A stretch of DNA of 64,000 nucleotides from Flaviramulus basaltis (GTDB lineage: Bacteria; Bacteroidota; Bacteroidia; Flavobacteriales; Flavobacteriaceae), in contig NZ_FPKV01000001.1 in assembly GCF_900114265.1 (NCBI RefSeq), forward strand, positions 1,240,001 through 1,304,000. The letters run 5' to 3'. This document shows, one piece after another, positions 51,458 through 60,635 of this stretch; within the stretch, counting starts at the first letter, position 1; every line of letters starts with the position of its first letter. The notes below the pieces were generated by a model. It ran no database searches and had not been told where the DNA came from. It saw only the letters and a program-made list of their open reading frames with translations. The translations under genes and the position numbers were made by a program.

Positions 51458-53014
51458 TTAAAAAATTGCACTAGCAGCTTCTGCACAGCGTTCACCATCC
51501 ATGGCAGCAGATACAATACCACCAGCATAACCGCCACCTTCCCCACAAGGATATAAATTTGAGATTTGGGGATGTTCTAAAGTTTCAGTTCTTGGAATTG
51601 AAACAGGAGATGAGGTTCTAGATTCTACGCCCACAATATTAGCTTCTTCGGTATAATAACCTTTCATTTTTTGTCCGAATGCTTGAAATCCTTTTCGCAA
51701 TCTACTTCCTATTAGTTTTGGTAAAAGTGAATGCAATGGCGCTGAATTTAATCCGGGTTGATAAGAGGTTGGATTCAAATCTATTGATAACTTACCATCA
51801 ACAAAATCTGTTAAACGTTGTGCTGGCGCAACTTGACTTCTGCCGCCAGATGTAAACGCTAATTTTTCTAAGTTTTTTTGGTATTCTAAGCCTTTTAAAG
51901 CACCAAATTGTTCGTATTTTGGTAAATCTTTATTAACATCAATTTCAACAACAATTCCCGAATTTGCATATAGATTATTTCGTTTAGATGGAGACATACC
52001 ATTTACAACGATCTCTCCATTTGCAGTAGCAGCAGGAACAATAAAACCTCCTGGGCACATACAAAATGAATATACACCACGTTCATTAACTTGTTGCACT
52101 AAACCGTAAGATGCCGCAGGTAAAAGGGCATCGCGTTCTCCTGAACAATGATATTGAATAGAATCAATAATATGTTGTGGGTGTTCAACTCGAACCCCCA
52201 TAGCAAACGACTTAGCTTCTAAAGCAATTTGTTTTTTGTGAAGTAGATAAAAAATATCTCTGGCTGAATGTCCTGTTGCCAAAATTACTTTTTCAACAGT
52301 TATTTCTTCACCATTATTAAGTTGAATGGCTTGAATTTTATTGTTTTTTATAATGAAATCTGTAACTCGTGTTTCAAAATGAATTTCACCACCATAATTC
52401 AAAATGGTTTCACGAATATTTTGTACCACTTTAGGAAGTTTATTTGTCCCAATATGTGGATGTGCATCAATTAAAATTTGATCTGTAGCACCATGAAACA
52501 CAAGGTTTTCAAAAATACGACGAACATCACCACGTTTTAAACTTCGTGTATAAAGTTTACCATCACTATAAGTTCCTGCACCACCTTCTCCAAAGCAATA
52601 GTTGGAATCTTCGTTTACAAAATGATCTTGATTAATGGCTTTTAAATCTCGTCTGCGGTCTTGCACATTTTTACCACGTTCTAAAACAATGGGTTTAAAA
52701 CCAAGTTCTATACAGCGTAATGCAGCATACATGCCTGCTGGACCAAATCCAATAATATGAATAGATTTCGCTTTGGAAACATCTTTATAATTAAACTGAT
52801 ATTCAGAATTTTTTGGAAGAGCCTCTCTAATATAAACGGCTACTTTGTAGTTAAGTATTATTTTAGGCTTTCTTGCATCAATAGATTTTCGTAGAATTTT
52901 TACACCTGTAATATCTTCTCTATCAATATCTAATTTTAAGGCTGATTTTAAAACTAAAATATCACTACGCTTTTCATCTTTAAGTGTTATACGTAACTGA
53001 ACTTCTTTTATCAT
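51458..53014 (-). CDS. FAD-dependent oxidoreductase of the COG2509 type
   Basis: 518 residues. An N-terminal cap (LRITLKDEKRSDILVLKSAL) is followed by the FAD-binding GxGxxG region IHIIGFGPAGMYAALRCIE. Conserved blocks are FVNEDSNYCFGEGGAGTYSDGKLYTR, VILATGHSARDIFYLLHK, CMCPGGFIVPAA, and a C-terminal FAD site NLYPCGEGGGYAGGIVSAAMDG. The family is called NAD(P)/FAD-dependent oxidoreductase; no substrate is known. It lies 10 bases before the esterase stop and is probably co-transcribed. Confidence 0.9.
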   Translation of the reverse strand: MIKEVQLRITLKDEKRSDILVLKSALKLDIDREDITGVKILRKSIDARKPKIILNYKVAVYIREALPKNSEYQFNYKDVSKAKSIHIIGFGPAGMYAALRCIELGFKPIVLERGKNVQDRRRDLKAINQDHFVNEDSNYCFGEGGAGTYSDGKLYTRSLKRGDVRRIFENLVFHGATDQILIDAHPHIGTNKLPKVVQNIRETILNYGGEIHFETRVTDFIIKNNKIQAIQLNNGEEITVEKVILATGHSARDIFYLLHKKQIALEAKSFAMGVRVEHPQHIIDSIQYHCSGERDALLPAASYGLVQQVNERGVYSFCMCPGGFIVPAATANGEIVVNGMSPSKRNNLYANSGIVVEIDVNKDLPKYEQFGALKGLEYQKNLEKLAFTSGGRSQVAPAQRLTDFVDGKLSIDLNPTSYQPGLNSAPLHSLLPKLIGSRLRKGFQAFGQKMKGYYTEEANIVGVESRTSSPVSIPRTETLEHPQISNLYPCGEGGGYAGGIVSAAMDGERCAEAASAIF

Positions 53015-53023
53015 GAGACAAAA

Positions 53024-53872
53024 TTAATCATTAAAAACTCTTATCAAATCGTTTGTAAAGCATTTATGCCAAACATCCCAATCATGACCACCATTAATTA
53101 CTAAAACTTCATTTTTTATATTCTGTTCAATAAAAAAAGCTCTTAAATCTGCAATGACTGTAAAAATATTATATGAATCATCATCACCAGTAGATATATA
53201 AAATGTAGGATAATTAGTGATTTCTTTATTGGAATCTATTAGTTTTTTATATGAGTAGGATTGCCAAACGGAATCGTTAAATATACCATCTGTTTTGAAA
53301 ACATCTATTTTTAGAGAAGAAGAAGTTTCTGGAGGTGATGGATAATAGGCTGCGGGACTTAATAAAATCGCTGCTTTAAATAAATATGGATATTTTAAAC
53401 TATAACCTAAAGCACCGTAGCCACCTGCTGAATTGCCTGCAATTAGTCTAGTTTCCTGATTAGTTTTAATATTGTAATTTGTTTCTATAAAAGGGATGAA
53501 TTCTTTTATATAAGCAGATTCCATATTTGTTTTGCTGTCTACATACCACGAGTTTTCTGCATTAAGAGTTACAGCTATTAAAGGTTTTATGGCTTTAATC
53601 TGGATAAGGCTATCTAGTAGAATTTTTGTGTTACCTTCTTTTTTGCTAAACCAATCGTCTTCGCTTCCTCCATGACCATGAAGCAAATATATTATATGAT
53701 TTTTTTTTTGGTTATTGTAATTAGCAGGAAAATATATTTCATAATTAACCGATTTATTTAATTCTTTAGAGAAGAAGCTTTTTTTTAAAACTTTTGATTC
53801 TAAATTTTCATTTATTTTAGAAGCATGACATCCTAGAAGAAAAATAAAACAAATAAAAATTACTTTCTTCAT
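53024..53872 (-). CDS. Esterase-like alpha/beta hydrolase lipoprotein
   Basis: 282 residues with a lipobox (FICFIFLLGCHA, Cys at about 15). The esterase D-like fold shows IIYLLHGHGGSEDDWF, the nucleophile elbow LIAGNSAGGYGALGYSLKYP, an Asp segment FYISTGDDDSYN and the catalytic His in VINGGHDWDVWHKCF. It is exported and lipid-anchored, acting on an unknown ester. Its ATG overlaps the DHFR stop by 4 bases. Confidence 0.88.
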   Translation of the reverse strand: MKKVIFICFIFLLGCHASKINENLESKVLKKSFFSKELNKSVNYEIYFPANYNNQKKNHIIYLLHGHGGSEDDWFSKKEGNTKILLDSLIQIKAIKPLIAVTLNAENSWYVDSKTNMESAYIKEFIPFIETNYNIKTNQETRLIAGNSAGGYGALGYSLKYPYLFKAAILLSPAAYYPSPPETSSSLKIDVFKTDGIFNDSVWQSYSYKKLIDSNKEITNYPTFYISTGDDDSYNIFTVIADLRAFFIEQNIKNEVLVINGGHDWDVWHKCFTNDLIRVFND

Positions 53873-54780
53873 TTTTTTTGATACGTTATAAACGAAAATT
53901 CAAAGGCATGATTATCGTCTTTTGCATGAAATGTATTTGCAGTTTCTTTCCAAATTGATGTATCGATAGATGGGAAAAATGTATCAGCTTCAAAACTTTC
54001 ATGAACACGTGTTAATTCAATTTTATCTACAATAGTTAATGCTTGTTTGTAAATTTCGCCACCACCAATTATAAAAGGCTGTGAATCATTTTTTGAAGCA
54101 TCAATAGCATCTTCTAAACTATTAACTACAATAACACCGTCTGGTACTTTGTAATTTGCTTGTCTTGTAATTACAACATGCGTTCTATTAGGTAATGGTT
54201 TTGGGAAGCTTTCAAAAGTTTTGCGTCCCATAATAATATGATGTTCGTTTGTTAGGTTTTTAAAGCGTTTTAAGTCATCACTTAAGTGCCAAATAAGCTG
54301 GTTGCCTTTTCCAATAGCATTATTCTCAGCAGCAGCAACAATAATAGTAAGTTTAGACTTTTTAGTCTCATTTTTAGATTCGTTATAGACCTCACTTTTA
54401 GCGATTATTTTTTCTTCTTTTACAAAACTAGATTTAAGTTCTTCTATGCGTTGTTTTTGTTTAGAAACTAATTTTTCTAATTGTTGTTTTTCCCAAGCTT
54501 TACCCATAAATTTATGAGTGATAAACACATTAAATAAATGATAAAGAAAAAAGAATAACCATAAAAGTATGGCATATAAAAACCATTCTTTCCCAAAAAA
54601 TGTTACATTTTCGCCAATACCAAGAACGGTATTAGCAACAATTAAAAAGATGGCTCCAATTAAAAAAACTACAAAATGTACATATAAACGTTTTTTTTGT
54701 TTGATGCGTTTTTGAGCATTTTCAATTAGCTCTAATTGATCTTTATCTATTTGCGGAGTTGGTTTCTTTTTTCCAAACAT
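53869..54780 (-). CDS. Membrane-anchored dihydrofolate reductase (2TM-DHFR fusion)
   Basis: 303 residues. The N-terminal 2TM domain has two membrane helices (about 32-54 and 67-88), a Trp-Glu-Lys segment after the second helix, a short coiled coil (about 95-125) and a charged linker. From about 143 comes a complete DHFR: IIVAAAENNAIGKGNQLIWHLSDDLKRF, HHIIMGRKTFESF, HVVITRQ, FIIGGGEIYKQAL, ELTRVHESFEADTFFP. It would reduce dihydrofolate beside the membrane. thyA lies close by, separated by the CBM48 gene on the other strand. The frame is continuous, so this is a true fusion. Confidence 0.92.
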   Translation of the reverse strand: MFGKKKPTPQIDKDQLELIENAQKRIKQKKRLYVHFVVFLIGAIFLIVANTVLGIGENVTFFGKEWFLYAILLWLFFFLYHLFNVFITHKFMGKAWEKQQLEKLVSKQKQRIEELKSSFVKEEKIIAKSEVYNESKNETKKSKLTIIVAAAENNAIGKGNQLIWHLSDDLKRFKNLTNEHHIIMGRKTFESFPKPLPNRTHVVITRQANYKVPDGVIVVNSLEDAIDASKNDSQPFIIGGGEIYKQALTIVDKIELTRVHESFEADTFFPSIDTSIWKETANTFHAKDDNHAFEFSFITYQKK

Positions 54781-55023
54781 AAAATTAAAATAATAGGCGT
54801 AAAGTTAAGGCTTTTTTATAGATGTTTTAATGATTTAATAAATAGCAAAAAACAAGAGATTGGTGAAAATGTATTCATTTAAAAACTCCTGAAAATCAGT
54901 TAAAAACATTTTTTTTCATTGATAATAACATAATTTTTGCATTGATTTTTTTTGTTACATTAAATTTATGTGAATTCATATTATTAAATTGATAATTCTT
55001 TGTAAGTAAGGTTTATAAATCAC

Positions 55024-55051
55024 TTTGCGTAATAATTGTTTTATAAATTTG
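55024..55051 (+). promoter_or_regulatory. Candidate promoter of the CBM48 gene
   Basis: TTTG at 55024-55027 and TAAATTTG at 55044-55051 with a 16-bp spacer, a little short for the consensus. The ATG follows 32 bases later. The rest of the 302-bp gap 54781-55082 is AT-rich, with no gene and no other clear signal. Confidence 0.5.
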
Positions 55052-55082
55052 CGCTGTAAAACAACACTTTAAAATTAAAATT

Positions 55083-55379
55083 ATGTCTATTAAAAAGCAA
55101 TATTTAAAAAGTAAACCAGTATGTAAAGTAACTTTTTCTTTACCAACTGAAGATGCAAAAAAAGTATCAGTTGTAGGAAGCTTTAATGAATGGAATGAAA
55201 AAAAATTGCCTCTTAAAAAATTAAAAAATGGAACTTTTAAAGGAACTATTGATTTAGAAACTGGAAGTTCTTATGAGTTTAAATATATTGTTGATGGTGT
55301 TTATGTTAATGATGATGCCGCTGATGCTTATGCTTGGAATGATTTTGCTGGTGCGGAAAATAGTATTATAAATCTTTAG
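55083..55379 (+). CDS. Stand-alone CBM48 / isoamylase early-set domain protein
   Basis: 98 residues, essentially one carbohydrate-binding module 48: KVTFSLPTEDAKKVSVVGSF, then NEWNEKKLPLKKLKNGTFKG, and YEFKYIVDGVYVNDDAAD. The Trp and the NDD loop fit the glycogen-binding face of AMPK-beta-type domains. No signal peptide, so it is cytoplasmic. It has its own promoter and terminator. The ligand, such as glycogen, is inferred. Confidence 0.88.
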   Translation: MSIKKQYLKSKPVCKVTFSLPTEDAKKVSVVGSFNEWNEKKLPLKKLKNGTFKGTIDLETGSSYEFKYIVDGVYVNDDAADAYAWNDFAGAENSIINL

Positions 55380-55405
55380 TTACTAAATAATTAAAAATAA
55401 TATAA

Positions 55406-55433
55406 AAAAAGCACTTTAAGGAAAGTGCTTTTT
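55406..55433. terminator. Bidirectional terminator between CBM48 gene and thyA
   Basis: 12-bp perfect stem AAAAAGCACTTT/AAAGTGCTTTTT (55406-55417 with 55422-55433) with loop AAGG, between convergent genes. Confidence 0.93.
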
Positions 55434-55438
55434 CTGTT

Positions 55439-56263
55439 TTATACTGCCACAACACCTTTTATATGTGGGTGTGGATTATAATCTACTAAAGTAAAATCAT
55501 CAAAAGTAAAGTCAAAAATATCTTTTACTTCAGGGTTTAGTATCATTTTTGGAAGAGGTCTTAAATCTCTTGAAAGTTGAAGCTCTAATTGCTCGTAATG
55601 ATTGCTATAAATATGAGCATCACCAAAAGTGTGTATAAACTCTCCTGCTTCGTAGCCACAAACTTGTGCCATCATCATAGTAAATAGAGCATACGAACCA
55701 ATATTAAATGGTACACCTAAAAATATATCGGCACTTCTTTGATATAATTGGCAGGATAATTTTCCGTCAGCCACATAAAATTGAAAAAAGGCATGACAAG
55801 GAGGTAATGCTGCTTTGCCATTGGCTACATTTTCACTAAACGATTTTGAAGTGTCTGGTAATACAGAAGGATTCCAAGCAGAAACTAACATTCTACGGCT
55901 GTTTGGATTATTTTTTAGAGAATGTATAACTTCTTTAATTTGATCAATTTCATCATCATTCCAGTTTCTCCATTGATGACCATAAACAGGACCCAAATCA
56001 CCATTTTCATCTGCCCATTCATTCCAAATCCGTACACCATTTTCAGTTAAATAGTTAGTATTTGTGTCGCCTTTTAAAAACCAAAGCAACTCATAAACAA
56101 TAGATTTTAAATGTAGTTTTTTTGTAGTTACCATAGGGAAACCTTCACTTAAATCAAATCTCATTTGGTATCCAAAAACACTTTTAGTGCCTGTTCCTGT
56201 TCTATCTCCTTTTTCGTTACCGTTTTCTAAAACGTGTTTTACTAAATCGTGGTATTGCTTCAT
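55439..56263 (-). CDS. thyA: Thymidylate synthase
   Basis: Makes dTMP from dUMP using methylene-tetrahydrofolate and yields dihydrofolate, the DHFR substrate. 274 residues with the opening [23 protein letters not shown], catalytic Cys156 in [13 protein letters not shown], the dUMP-binding [17 protein letters not shown] and the C-terminal [12 protein letters not shown]. The ATG at 56263 is chosen over an in-frame GTG 12 bases upstream. Confidence 0.97.
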   Translation of the reverse strand: MKQYHDLVKHVLENGNEKGDRTGTGTKSVFGYQMRFDLSEGFPMVTTKKLHLKSIVYELLWFLKGDTNTNYLTENGVRIWNEWADENGDLGPVYGHQWRNWNDDEIDQIKEVIHSLKNNPNSRRMLVSAWNPSVLPDTSKSFSENVANGKAALPPCHAFFQFYVADGKLSCQLYQRSADIFLGVPFNIGSYALFTMMMAQVCGYEAGEFIHTFGDAHIYSNHYEQLELQLSRDLRPLPKMILNPEVKDIFDFTFDDFTLVDYNPHPHIKGVVAV

Positions 56264-56393
56264 AATTTTTCCCACGAAAATGGGAATCTCATTAAATTAA
56301 ACTTGATTTTACAATCGAAATGGAATCTTTAATAATAGATGCTTCAATTGTGGTTAGCATGACATAAATTTATCAGCGGTTAAAAATAAAAAA

Positions 56394-56420
56394 AAGCATC
56401 AAAAACGAGTCTTGATGCTT
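56394..56420 (-). terminator. Leftward terminator after the nucleoside transporter
   Basis: Stem AAGCATCAA/TTGATGCTT (56394-56402 with 56412-56420). On the minus strand a T run follows (complement of the A run at about 56386-56395). It lies downstream of the leftward transporter gene. Confidence 0.85.
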
Positions 56421-56488
56421 AAATATATTATAATAAAGTTATTAACTTAAATTTTATAAGAGAGATTTCTACCCTTCGAAGGAATTTG

Positions 56489-58000
56489 TTAGCCAATAAT
56501 CATTCCTGCAATAGTTGCAGAAATTAATGAGGCAATAGTGCCTCCAATTAAAGCTTTCATTCCGAATTTAGATAACGTTTTACGTTGCCCAGGAGCCAAA
56601 GAACCAATACCTCCAATTTGAATACCAATAGAAGCAAAATTAGCAAAACCACAAAGCATATAAGTCGCCATAATTATTGACTTTTCATAGTTAAGGTGAA
56701 CAGCGTTAGTTACATTTTTTAAATCTCTTAATTGAATGTATCCAATAAATTCACTAGCAGCTAATTTAATTCCTAAAAGTTGCCCCATTAATGCGATATC
56801 TTCACTAGCAACACCAATTAACCACATAAGTGGAGCAAAAACATATCCTAGTATAAGTTCTATTGAAAATTTATCGTATGATGTGTTGTTTGCAATCCAA
56901 TTATTTATAGTAGTAATATCTCCAACCCAACCTAAAATTCCATTAAACATAGCTATAAAGGCAACAAAAACCAATAGCATTGCACCAACATTAACCGCTA
57001 GTTTTAAGCCTTCGGTTGTACCATTAGCAATAGCGTCTAAAAAGTTTGAACCAATTTTTTCTTGAGAAACAGTTACATCTGTATTTACATCTTCGGTTTG
57101 AGGATATAATATTTTAGAAATAACAATAGCGCCGGGAGCTGCCATTACTGAGGCTGCTAATAAGTGTTTTGCATAAAAAAGTCTTAAAACAGGATCATCA
57201 CCACCAAGAAAACCTATGTATGCTGCTAATACGGCACCTGCAACAGTTGCCATACCGCCAATCATAACTAAAAGCATTTCAGACTTATTCATCTTTTCTA
57301 AATAAGCTTTTATTAAAAGAGGTGCTTCAGTTTGTCCCAAAAAAATATTTCCTGCAACACTTAAACTCTCTGCTCCAGAAATTTTTAAGGCTTTGGATAA
57401 CAACCAAGCCATTGCTTTAACTACTTTTTGAATAATGCCTAAATAAAATAATACAGATGTTAATGCCGAAAAGAATATAATAGTTGGCAATACTTGAAAT
57501 GCAAATATGAAACCGAAAGTATCCATATCTACAACTAAACCTTCGAATAAAAATTTACTACCAGCTCTCGTAAATTCTAGTACTTCAACAAATAGACCTC
57601 CAACAAATTCAAAAATATTTTTAATGAATTCAACTTTTAATACACCTATGGCAATAAGTAATTGAAAGGCTAAACCAATACCTACAATTTTCCAATTAAT
57701 GGCTTTTCTATTACTACTAAAAAGGAAGGCAACGAAAACTAAAGTAACCATTCCTAAAACACCTCTCCATAAACTGTTTATTGAAAATCCTTGACTAGGT
57801 ATAATAGCATTTGCTGGTGTGTTAGTAATATTGGATTTAGATGTTTCTTCAATTTTAACTTCAGAAATATTATCGCTAATTGAATCTATTGCTTCAGTTT
57901 CAACAATAGAAGTACTTTGAATAGTATCTGAGTTTTGCGATGTAATTATTGAAGTAAAAAGTAAAAATAGGGTAACAAAAAACAAATACTTCTTTCTCAT
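56489..58000 (-). CDS. NupC/CNT family nucleoside transporter with N-terminal extension
   Basis: 503 residues. The CNT core (about 85-503) has the family motifs FLGQTEAPLLIKAYLEKMNKSE, MATVAGAVLAAYIG, and a late LCGFANFASIGIQIGGIGSL. It would take up nucleosides with a cation. In front is a signal-like helix (YLFFVTLFLLFTSIITSQ) and an acidic Ser/Thr/Ile stretch to about residue 75, absent from the usual CNT of about 400 residues. The extension should lie in the periplasm. It is followed by the nuclease gene, whose stop is 15 bases upstream of its ATG. Confidence 0.92.
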   Translation of the reverse strand: MRKKYLFFVTLFLLFTSIITSQNSDTIQSTSIVETEAIDSISDNISEVKIEETSKSNITNTPANAIIPSQGFSINSLWRGVLGMVTLVFVAFLFSSNRKAINWKIVGIGLAFQLLIAIGVLKVEFIKNIFEFVGGLFVEVLEFTRAGSKFLFEGLVVDMDTFGFIFAFQVLPTIIFFSALTSVLFYLGIIQKVVKAMAWLLSKALKISGAESLSVAGNIFLGQTEAPLLIKAYLEKMNKSEMLLVMIGGMATVAGAVLAAYIGFLGGDDPVLRLFYAKHLLAASVMAAPGAIVISKILYPQTEDVNTDVTVSQEKIGSNFLDAIANGTTEGLKLAVNVGAMLLVFVAFIAMFNGILGWVGDITTINNWIANNTSYDKFSIELILGYVFAPLMWLIGVASEDIALMGQLLGIKLAASEFIGYIQLRDLKNVTNAVHLNYEKSIIMATYMLCGFANFASIGIQIGGIGSLAPGQRKTLSKFGMKALIGGTIASLISATIAGMIIG

Positions 58001-58015
58001 AATTTAAAATGGGTG

Positions 58016-58639
58016 TTATTCTCTTTTGGAGATTTCGTCACGAATATGTGCTGCCTTTTCATAATCTTCGTTAGCAACTGCTTCGTCTAATAAACTATGA
58101 AGCTCTTCAAGTGTTTTTGATTTAAAATTTTCGCGAGGTTCGTTTGGTTCAAGCTCGTTAGCAACTAGCTCGTCCATTAAAATGCTATCTTGATTTTCTT
58201 CATCTTCATCCTCTTTTTTAGGATTCACTTTTAGGTAAATTCCTGCTTTATCAAGAATGTTTTTATATGTGAAAATTGGCGCTTGAAAACGAAGTGCTAA
58301 TGCAATAGCATCACTAGTTCTGGCATCAATAATCTCTTCAATTTTATCGCGTTCGCATATTAAACTTGAATAGAAAACACCATCAACTAGTTTGTGAATG
58401 ATCACTTGTTTTACAACAATTTCAAATCTATCAGCAAAATTTTTAAATAAATCGTGGGTTAAGGGTCTTGGCGGGCTAATCTCTTTTTCTAAGGCTATTG
58501 CGATAGATTGAGCTTCAAAAGCACCAATGACTATGGGAAGTTTACGGTCTCCATCTACCTCATTCAAAATTAAGGCGTATGCCCCATTTTGGGTTTGGCT
58601 GTAGGATATTCCTTTTATATTTAATCTTACTAAACTCAT
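58016..58639 (-). CDS. Bifunctional nuclease (BFN) family protein with UVR motif
   Basis: 207 residues. The BFN/DUF151 domain covers about 1-125 (RLNIKGISYSQTQNGAYALI, LPIVIGAFEAQSIAIALEKE, RTSDAIALALRFQAPI). A C-terminal UvrB/UvrC-type motif follows (about 173-207: LEELHSLLDEAVANEDYEKA, AHIRDEISKR). The name comes from a plant homologue with RNase and DNase activity; no catalytic activity is shown for bacterial ones. It is co-transcribed ahead of the transporter. Confidence 0.92.
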   Translation of the reverse strand: MSLVRLNIKGISYSQTQNGAYALILNEVDGDRKLPIVIGAFEAQSIAIALEKEISPPRPLTHDLFKNFADRFEIVVKQVIIHKLVDGVFYSSLICERDKIEEIIDARTSDAIALALRFQAPIFTYKNILDKAGIYLKVNPKKEDEDEENQDSILMDELVANELEPNEPRENFKSKTLEELHSLLDEAVANEDYEKAAHIRDEISKRE

Positions 58640-58759
58640 AATTTATAAAAACGCAAAGAACTGTTTAAATTGGGACTTTACCAAACTGCTTTTAACAGAT
58701 AGGGAACAAAAATACCAATTTTAACAGCCTTTTTGTTAATACAATTTATAAAAAATAAT

Positions 58760-59719
58760 TTATTGTTGCGCTTTAAACGCTTTTAATTTTTCAATAAGCT
58801 CTGGTACAACTTGAAAAGCGTCACCAACTACTCCATAATCTGCAGCTTTAAAGAAAGGTGCTTCAGGATCAGTATTAATTACCACTTTTACTTTTGATGC
58901 GTTGATACCTGCTAAATGTTGAATAGCACCAGAAATACCAATAGCAATATAAAGGTTTGAAGCTACAGGTTTACCTGTTTGCCCAACATGTTCACTGTGT
59001 GGTCTCCATCCTAAATCTGATACAGGTTTAGAGCATGCTGTTGCAGCACCTAAAACATCTGCTAATTCTTCAATCATTCCCCAATTTTCTGGGCCTTTTA
59101 AACCACGACCTGCTGAAACTACAATTTCTGCATCTGCAATAGTTACTTTATCTGTTGCTTTATCTACTGACTCAACAGTAACGCCTAATTCAGGAATTGA
59201 AGGTGAAAAGTCTTCGGCAGAAGCGCTACCACTATTTTCAACCAATCCAAATGAATTATTAGAAACACCAACAATTTTTACATCGGTATTTATTTGAGCT
59301 ATTTCAAAAGCTTTGTTTGTAAATGCTGAGCGTTTTACTGTAAATGGACTAGTGTTAGAAGGAGCTTCAACAACATTTGAAGCATAACCAGCATTTAAAC
59401 CTACAGCTAAAAGCGGTGCTAAATATTTGCTATCAGCACTTGAGCTAACAACAACTACTTTTGAACTTTCACTTTCTGCGGCTTGCTTAATTGCAGCAGC
59501 ATAAGCGTTAGCATTAAATTTATCTAACTGTGCATTTTTTACACTTAAAACTTTATCAACACCATAGTTTCCTAAAGTAGAAACATCATCTGCATTTATA
59601 GCAATAGCTGTAACGGTTGTTCCTAATTGGTTGGCAATGGCTTTAGCGTAAGATGCTACTTCTAAAGCTGTTTTTTTAAAGCTTCCTTTTTCTGATTCTG
59701 TATATACTAAAACTGACAT
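58760..59719 (-). CDS. etfA: Electron transfer flavoprotein subunit alpha
   Basis: 319 residues, FixB/EtfA family. The C-terminal FAD-binding domain is intact: VSAGRGLKGPENWGMIEELA, ACSKPVSDLGW, EHVGQTGKPVASNLYIAIGI, SGAIQHLAGI and the end ELIEKLKAF. It passes electrons from acyl-CoA dehydrogenases toward the respiratory chain. It sits 13 bases after etfB, the usual pairing. Confidence 0.96.
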   Translation of the reverse strand: MSVLVYTESEKGSFKKTALEVASYAKAIANQLGTTVTAIAINADDVSTLGNYGVDKVLSVKNAQLDKFNANAYAAAIKQAAESESSKVVVVSSSADSKYLAPLLAVGLNAGYASNVVEAPSNTSPFTVKRSAFTNKAFEIAQINTDVKIVGVSNNSFGLVENSGSASAEDFSPSIPELGVTVESVDKATDKVTIADAEIVVSAGRGLKGPENWGMIEELADVLGAATACSKPVSDLGWRPHSEHVGQTGKPVASNLYIAIGISGAIQHLAGINASKVKVVINTDPEAPFFKAADYGVVGDAFQVVPELIEKLKAFKAQQ

Positions 59720-59732
59720 ATATCTTTATTTT

Positions 59733-60479
59733 TTAAATCACTTTAGCTTCGTTATGAAGCAAGCTTACTAGTTCATCTAAATTATCTGGAGACACTAAAG
59801 TAACCGCGCCTTTTGGAATCGGTTTTTCAAACGAAACAGAAGTTGTTTCAGCACTCACATCAATTGGTTCAACAACAGTTAATGGTTTTTGACGTGCCAT
59901 CATAATACCTCTCATGTTTGGAATACGTAAATCACTTTCTTCAACCAATCCTTTTTGTCCGCCAATAACTAGTGGTAACGATGTAGAGACAGTTTCTTTT
60001 CCGCCATCAATTTCTCTTATCGCTTTCGCGGAAGTCCCATCAACTTCAAGATTTATACAGTTATTTACAAAATTAGCTTCGGTTAAACCCGCAATCATAC
60101 CAGGAACCATTCCACCATTATAATCAATAGATTCACGACCGGCAATAACCAAATCATAACCACCATCTTTTACAACTTTTGCTAATTGTTTTGCTACTGA
60201 AAAAGCATCAGTTGCTGGAGTATTTACTCGTATTGCTGCGTCTGCACCAATTGCTAAAGCTTTTCTTAATGTAGGTTCTGTTTCTGCACCACCAACATTC
60301 ACAACACTTACAGTTGCACCTTGTTTTTCTTTAAACCACATAGCTCTTGTTAATCCAAATTCATCATTTGGGTTGATAACAAACTGTACACCATTGGTAT
60401 CAAACTTTGTGTCACCATCAGTAAAATTGATTTTTGATGTGGTGTCTGGTACGTGACTAATACACACTAATATTTTCAT
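59733..60479 (-). CDS. etfB: Electron transfer flavoprotein subunit beta
   Basis: 248 residues. It starts KILVCISHVPDTTSKINFTD and shows NPNDEFGLTRAMWFKEK, LVIAGRESIDYNGGMVPGMIAGL and the FAD/AMP-contact region LPLVIGGQKGLVEESDLRIPNMRGIMMARQKP. The first gene of etfB-etfA. It diverges from pdhB across about 155 bp that hold the two promoters. Confidence 0.96.
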   Translation of the reverse strand: MKILVCISHVPDTTSKINFTDGDTKFDTNGVQFVINPNDEFGLTRAMWFKEKQGATVSVVNVGGAETEPTLRKALAIGADAAIRVNTPATDAFSVAKQLAKVVKDGGYDLVIAGRESIDYNGGMVPGMIAGLTEANFVNNCINLEVDGTSAKAIREIDGGKETVSTSLPLVIGGQKGLVEESDLRIPNMRGIMMARQKPLTVVEPIDVSAETTSVSFEKPIPKGAVTLVSPDNLDELVSLLHNEAKVI

Positions 60480-60578
60480 AATTAATATATTAAAATGTCT
60501 TATTTTTTATATGGCTACGAAGTTAATTATTTTATTTTGAAAAATACTATGCACGCATAATAAATTTTAAAAAAATCT

Positions 60579-60611
60579 TTTGAAACGGTAACTCATTTAT
60601 TGTTATTTTTG
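60579..60611 (+). promoter_or_regulatory. Candidate promoter of pdhB
   Basis: TTTG at 60579-60582 and TATTTTTG at 60604-60611 (TAnnTTTG) with a 21-bp spacer. The ATG at 60636 follows 24 bases later. Confidence 0.55.
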
Positions 60612-60635
60612 CTATTCGAATTAAAAAGAACTTTA

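Noticed and set aside
58760-60479. FixA/FixB naming as evidence for nitrogen fixation
   Set aside because: EtfA/EtfB are general flavoproteins; no nif or fix genes are present, and the NifU-type protein at 6677-7579 is a general Fe-S carrier.
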